Assembly (NCBI GenBank): GCA_020048255.1
Contig: JAIFMR010000109.1
Span: forward strand, 1-9,667
Source of the DNA: Rhodoferax sp.
GTDB taxonomy: Bacteria > Pseudomonadota > Gammaproteobacteria > Burkholderiales > Burkholderiaceae_C
Direction of reading: 5' to 3'
DNA: 9,667 nucleotides
Part shown: positions 6,459 through 9,667 of the stretch, one piece after another
Layout of the letters: each line of letters opens with the position of its first letter
How positions within the stretch are numbered: the stretch's first letter is position 1
Notes under the pieces: generated by a model
Databases searched by the model: none
The model's input: the letters and a program-made list of their open reading frames with translations, nothing else
Told to the model about the DNA's origin: nothing
Position numbers and translations under genes: made by a program

Positions 6459-6973
6459 TGGGTGCAGCCGCTCATTTGCGCCTGTGTCAGGCCGACTACA
6501 GCAACCCGGTCCATGTGCAGGCCTTGATTGAGTTGCTCGATGGTTACGCACGCGATCCTGCGGGCGGTGCCGAACCCTTGTCCGATTTTGCCAAGACCCA
6601 TTTGCCAGACGCATTGCGCGAGCGACCTTTCCTGTTCAGCGTGCTGGCTTTTGATGATGCACAGGGCGCTTTGCCCGTGGGTTTGGTCAATTGTGTGGAG
6701 GGTTTTTCAACCTTTGCGTGCAAGCCCCTGGTTAACGTCCACGATGTGGCGGTTGCATCGTCTCACCGGGGCCAGGGTATTGCTGAGCGAATGCTGCTGC
6801 TGGTGGAGCAGCTGGCACGCGACCGTGGTGCTTGCAAGCTGACCCTGGAGGTGCTTTCTGGCAACGCCCCAGCCACCCGCCTGTATCAGCGGCTAGGTTT
6901 TGAGAACTACCAGCTTGATCCTGCCATGGGTTATGCCCAGTTCATGCAAAAGTGGTTGTCAATCAAACCATGA
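6458..6973 (+). CDS. GNAT family N-acetyltransferase
   Basis: This 171-residue protein belongs to the Gcn5-related acetyltransferases, which move the acetyl group of acetyl-CoA to an amine; its substrate is unknown. The acetyl-CoA pyrophosphate-binding motif A is VAVASSHRGQGIAERM (97-112), matching the R/Q-x-x-G-x-G/A pattern. Motif B is seen in LEVLSGNAPATRLYQRLGF (130-148). A preceding block, NCVEGFSTFACKPLVNVHDV (78-97), marks a conserved GNAT subgroup that I recall from many proteobacteria. The start ATG shares one base with the glmM stop (TGATG), with AAGG at 6444-6447 as a possible ribosome binding site. The position after glmM might suggest an amino-sugar link, but the tight packing alone does not establish one. 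Confidence 0.9.
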   Translation: MGAAAHLRLCQADYSNPVHVQALIELLDGYARDPAGGAEPLSDFAKTHLPDALRERPFLFSVLAFDDAQGALPVGLVNCVEGFSTFACKPLVNVHDVAVASSHRGQGIAERMLLLVEQLARDRGACKLTLEVLSGNAPATRLYQRLGFENYQLDPAMGYAQFMQKWLSIKP

Positions 6974-7302
6974 ATTGGTTAAAAAAATTGCCGGGCTTCC
7001 AGCGCGCGCCCCACGGTTTTGAGTGGCGCCTGCTGCGCCTGCTGCCGCATATTCTGCTGGCGGGGACAGTGTTGCCAGTGTTGATGGCCGTGCTGGCCCG
7101 TTTTCTGTTGACGCATGGCAGTGCCGCTGAAATTGAACGACATATTCAGACTTTCGATTTTGTGATGGTGGGCCTGGTGATTTTTATCTGGACGGCGGTC
7201 TTGACTGTCGCCATTGGCTGTGTGATCGTTTGGCTGATGAAGGGCCCAGCCTATGTGGCTGATGGCTACGAGGTGCCTCACAGCGACAAGCCTAAGGTTT
7301 GA
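6970..7302 (+). CDS. Small conserved two-helix membrane protein of unknown function
   Basis: The product is 110 residues with a basic, amphipathic N-terminus (MNWLKKLPGFQRAPHGFEWR), two strongly hydrophobic segments near residues 24-46 and 66-90, and a polar C-terminal tail rich in charged residues. I recognise no functional domain. Similar short proteins appear to occur in Comamonadaceae, but I cannot name a family. The start ATG overlaps the stop of the GNAT gene (ATGA) and has no Shine-Dalgarno sequence, so it probably depends on translational coupling. An in-frame GTG at 6952 would add six residues and also lacks a ribosome binding site. It is the last gene of the folP-glmM block and converges on the chemoreceptor gene. 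Confidence 0.8.
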   Translation: MNWLKKLPGFQRAPHGFEWRLLRLLPHILLAGTVLPVLMAVLARFLLTHGSAAEIERHIQTFDFVMVGLVIFIWTAVLTVAIGCVIVWLMKGPAYVADGYEVPHSDKPKV

Positions 7303-7303
7303 T

Positions 7304-7323
7304 CCAATCTGCCAGTGGGTTGG
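7304..7323. terminator. Weak stem-loop between convergent genes
   Basis: CCAATC at 7304-7309 can pair with GGTTGG at 7318-7323 (six pairs including one T-G) around an 8-base loop, in the 36-base gap between two converging genes. There is no T tract on either strand. This is at best a weak terminator and may be chance. Confidence 0.2.
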
Positions 7324-7338
7324 CCTGTCCGACAATAT

Positions 7339-9258
7339 TCAAGCCAGCTTGAACACTGCCACCGCCCTCACCAGTTCTGCGGCTTGCGCTTTCAAGCTGC
7401 TGGCGGCTGCGGCCATTTCTTCAACCAAGGCTGCGTTTTGTTGTGTGACCTGATCCATTTGATTCACGGCTTCACCGACCTGTGACACGCCCAGACTTTG
7501 TTCGCTGCTGGCGGTGCTGATTTCACCCATCAAATCTGTGACCCGTTTGATGCTGCTGACCACCTCGGTCATGGTGACGCCCGCCTGATTCACCAGTGTG
7601 GTGCCTTGGTTCACGCGCGCTACGCTGTTGCTGATCAGTGTCTTGATCTCTTTGGCCGCATCGGCGGACCGGCCGGCTAGAGACCTGACTTCACTGGCTA
7701 CCACGGCAAAGCCGCGCCCCTGGTCCCCGGCGCGGGCAGCTTCTACCGCGGCGTTGAGCGCCAAAATATTGGTTTGAAACGCAATGCCGTCAATCACACT
7801 GATGATGTCAGATATTTTTTGAGATGCGTCGTTGATGTCTTTCATGGTGTCCACGACGCCGCCAACCACTTCGCCACCACGCTCGGCGATGGACGAGGCG
7901 TTCAGCGCCAACTGATTGGCCTGGCGGGCGGTATCTGCATTTTGTTTCACGGCAGCGCTCAACTGCTCGGTGGAGGCCGCTGTTTGTTGCAAAGCGCTGG
8001 CCTGGTTTTCGGTACGCGCGCTCAGGTCGTGGTTGCCTTGGGCGATCTCTGCGCTGGCAATGGCCACCGCTTCCGACCCCTGACGCACGTTCTGCACCAC
8101 GTCGCTGAGGTGATTGCGCATGGTTTGCAGGGCCAGCATCAACCGTCCCAGCTCATTGCTACCGCGAACCGGGACATGAATACTCAAGTTGCCTTGTGAT
8201 ACCGCACTGGCAATTTCCACCGCTTGGGCAATGGGTTCGGTGATGCTTCGGATGAACACCATACACAAAGCCAGGGTAGCCAAAGATCCCAACACCAACA
8301 ATGCCAACACCCCGTAGGCCCACTGGCGCAATTGTTGAACCCGTTTCGCCAATGCATCCGTCAAGTTCGTCATGGCCAACGCATTGAAGTCATACAAACC
8401 ATCAATGGTCCGGGTAAATTCGTCAAAGTATTCAGGCGCGGGAAAGGTGATGTCAGTGGCGCTGATCAATGCGTTGTCCGCAGTGGCCAAGGCCCTCGTC
8501 ACTGCTGCCTGACTGACCTGGGCACGTGCAGTCAGGGCCTGCTTGAAGTCAGCATGGGCGTCTGTGGCGCGTTGGAGATTGCGAAACATATCGCTGCGCA
8601 ATTCGATGACACGTTTGTTCAAGGCCAACAGGGTGGATCGATTTTCTGGTGCCAGGCTGCGTTGGGCGAGAAACCCGGTACCTTGGGCACGCAGGATGCC
8701 CAGGTTTTCAGCCAGCATAGGCATGTTCACCAAACTCGCTTGAATCAAAAAGTAGGTATCAGCTTCTGGGTCGAGCAGCAGACCATATTCAGTCAAAAGC
8801 TCGTCGTTGAAAATGAGCAAACTGCCAATCAACTGGGTGTGCAGTTGGGTGCTTTGCGCGGTGGTGATTTGTTTGCTGGAGACACCTTGCTCCAACGTTG
8901 ACCATTTGGATTTGACCTCTGTCCACAGCGTGATCAATTTTTGTGAGGCCTCGGCTTGGCTCAATCTGCTGTCCAGGTCGACCACAGACTTGTTGACTTT
9001 GTCACGCATGGCAGGCCGGCGTGACGCCAGATTTTCATTGCCACTCAAGGCGCCTGCGGACAGGCCCCGATGGGTTTGCACCTGCTGAATCACCCGGTTC
9101 ATGGCGGTGACAGATTGACTGGCTCTGGCCTCGGTTTCGGCAACACGAACCTGTAGCATGACCGATTGAAAATACAGAACGGAGGGCAGAAAAACCATCA
9201 GGGTAAACAGGACGCCCAGTATGATGAATTTTTGAGCCAGGCTCAGGCGGTACAACAT
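7339..9258 (-). CDS. Methyl-accepting chemotaxis protein with nitrate/nitrite-sensing-like domain
   Basis: This is a 639-residue transmembrane chemoreceptor that would signal through CheW and CheA to the flagellar motor. The first transmembrane helix is at about 10-31. The periplasmic all-helical region (about 50-290) includes QTHRGLSAGALSGN (61-74), typical of the NIT (nitrate/nitrite-sensing) domain, and DPEADTYFLIQASLVNMPML further on. The second membrane helix is near 313-335, followed by a HAMP domain (335-388). The cytoplasmic signalling domain has its conserved hairpin tip at 489-520 (IDGIAFQTNILALNAAVEAA, with E506). The protein ends in VFKLA without the NWETF-type pentapeptide that tethers CheR and CheB in some receptors. 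The start at 9258 has an AAAGGA ribosome binding site (complement of 9268-9273) nine bases upstream. The ligand is unknown; nitrate or nitrite is only a family-level suggestion. Confidence 0.93.
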   Translation of the reverse strand: MLYRLSLAQKFIILGVLFTLMVFLPSVLYFQSVMLQVRVAETEARASQSVTAMNRVIQQVQTHRGLSAGALSGNENLASRRPAMRDKVNKSVVDLDSRLSQAEASQKLITLWTEVKSKWSTLEQGVSSKQITTAQSTQLHTQLIGSLLIFNDELLTEYGLLLDPEADTYFLIQASLVNMPMLAENLGILRAQGTGFLAQRSLAPENRSTLLALNKRVIELRSDMFRNLQRATDAHADFKQALTARAQVSQAAVTRALATADNALISATDITFPAPEYFDEFTRTIDGLYDFNALAMTNLTDALAKRVQQLRQWAYGVLALLVLGSLATLALCMVFIRSITEPIAQAVEIASAVSQGNLSIHVPVRGSNELGRLMLALQTMRNHLSDVVQNVRQGSEAVAIASAEIAQGNHDLSARTENQASALQQTAASTEQLSAAVKQNADTARQANQLALNASSIAERGGEVVGGVVDTMKDINDASQKISDIISVIDGIAFQTNILALNAAVEAARAGDQGRGFAVVASEVRSLAGRSADAAKEIKTLISNSVARVNQGTTLVNQAGVTMTEVVSSIKRVTDLMGEISTASSEQSLGVSQVGEAVNQMDQVTQQNAALVEEMAAAASSLKAQAAELVRAVAVFKLA

Positions 9259-9267
9259 GGTGACTTT

Positions 9268-9273
9268 TCCTTT
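9268..9273 (-). promoter_or_regulatory. Ribosome binding site of the chemoreceptor gene
   Basis: AAAGGA read on the minus strand sits nine bases before the ATG at 9258 and supports that start. The rest of the 112-base gap up to 9370 shows no promoter that I can defend. Confidence 0.7.
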
Positions 9274-9370
9274 TTATGCCGTGCCGTAATTGGCGAGTTT
9301 TTGAATGTCCACAATGTGAATGTCACGCTGGTCAATTGGAAGATCCAGTGCGTTTCCGGGACCATCCTTG

Positions 9371-9667
9371 CTACTGCATCAGGTCAATGGCATCACCCTG
9401 CAGGTCAAAGGCAATCATGTTGCCAAGCGCGCCGACTTTGATGGACTCGACCATGCGCTGCAGTGCGCTCTCGGCTTGTTGGCTCGATGGGGTGGTGTTG
9501 TTCATGCCCGACAGGCTGGATACGAAGACCACCTGCCAGTTCACCTCAAATTGCTTTGATTCCTGCGACAGCCCTGCAAAGTCTGTGATTTCTTCGGGCG
9601 CTTTGTCGACGCACACGCAGGGCACCAAGGCCCCACCCGCGCCAGCCTCAAACTGTTCGCGTTGCGC
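9371..9667 (-). CDS. Conserved protein, C-terminal part (family often labelled 'ribonucleotide reductase subunit alpha')
   Basis: An open frame enters from the right edge of the window and ends at TAG 9371-9373, giving 98 visible residues with no start. It opens with AQREQFEAGAGGALVPCVCV and ends in ALGNMIAFDLQGDAIDLMQ. From memory it resembles a small (about 130-140 residue) cytoplasmic family in Burkholderiales and other proteobacteria that databases often name 'ribonucleotide reductase subunit alpha'. It shows none of the catalytic features of true ribonucleotide reductase, so that name is doubtful. An internal TTG at 9628 could be mistaken for a start, but the reading frame and family-like sequence continue upstream of it to the window edge. 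It has the same orientation as the chemoreceptor, 112 bases upstream of it, and could share its transcript. Confidence 0.72.
   Translation of the reverse strand, partial: AQREQFEAGAGGALVPCVCVDKAPEEITDFAGLSQESKQFEVNWQVVFVSSLSGMNNTTPSSQQAESALQRMVESIKVGALGNMIAFDLQGDAIDLMQ

Noticed and set aside
6979..6988. Run of seven A residues (TTAAAAAAATT) near the start of the small membrane protein, as a slippery frameshift site
   Set aside because: The zero frame continues through a sensible two-helix protein, and there is no stimulatory structure or useful alternative frame that I can see.
8224..8901. Plus-strand open frame opposite the chemoreceptor (225 codons)
   Set aside because: Translation is Gln/Gly/His-rich and shows no family features; the minus-strand chemoreceptor explains the region.
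9259..9370. Possible sigma-28 (flagellar) or sigma-70 promoter for the chemoreceptor
   Set aside because: On the minus strand TTGACC, TGGACA and a CGGCATAA block can be seen, but none pairs with a partner at proper spacing, and the last abuts the ribosome binding site.

Overview
The window looks like a core chromosomal segment of a betaproteobacterium in Burkholderiales, most likely family Comamonadaceae (Rhodoferax/Polaromonas-like). This is inferred from protein sequence character and from the gene order greA - DUF4149 - yhbY (opposite strand) - rlmE - ftsH - folP - glmM. I see no rRNA or tRNA gene, insertion sequence, CRISPR array, phage gene or other mobile element.

Layout. Positions 1-35 are the tail of an upstream region with nothing assignable. 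greA (36-512, GTG start) and a DUF4149 membrane protein (522-938) run on the plus strand with almost no gap. A YhbY-type RNA-binding protein lies convergently on the minus strand (1009-1482). It is divergent from rlmE (1512-2186) across a 29-base gap. ftsH follows (2305-4224, TTG start) after about 118 bases that hold a candidate heat-shock (sigma-32-like) promoter. A strong intrinsic terminator ends ftsH at 4245-4268.

The next plus-strand block is a tight cluster in which each stop overlaps the following start: folP (disrupted here), glmM (5115-6458), a GNAT acetyltransferase (6458-6973) and a small two-helix membrane protein (6970-7302). On the minus strand a 639-residue methyl-accepting chemotaxis protein with a nitrate/nitrite-sensing-like periplasmic region (7339-9258) converges on this block. 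The last feature is the C-terminal part of a small conserved protein cut by the window edge (9371-9667, minus).

Functionally this is a housekeeping neighbourhood: transcript cleavage (GreA), ribosome assembly and 23S rRNA modification (YhbY, RlmE), membrane proteolysis (FtsH), folate synthesis (FolP), peptidoglycan precursor synthesis (GlmM) and a chemoreceptor. I found no convincing undescribed system. The most notable observation is that folP is broken: the in-frame start ATG at 4269 gives 25 residues ending in the conserved VNVTP motif and then meets TGA. The rest of the enzyme continues in another frame with about 56 bases (the DSFSDGG loop region) missing. Other points are a terminator abutting the folP start codon, overlapping divergent -10 elements between yhbY and rlmE, and the heat-shock-like promoter before ftsH.
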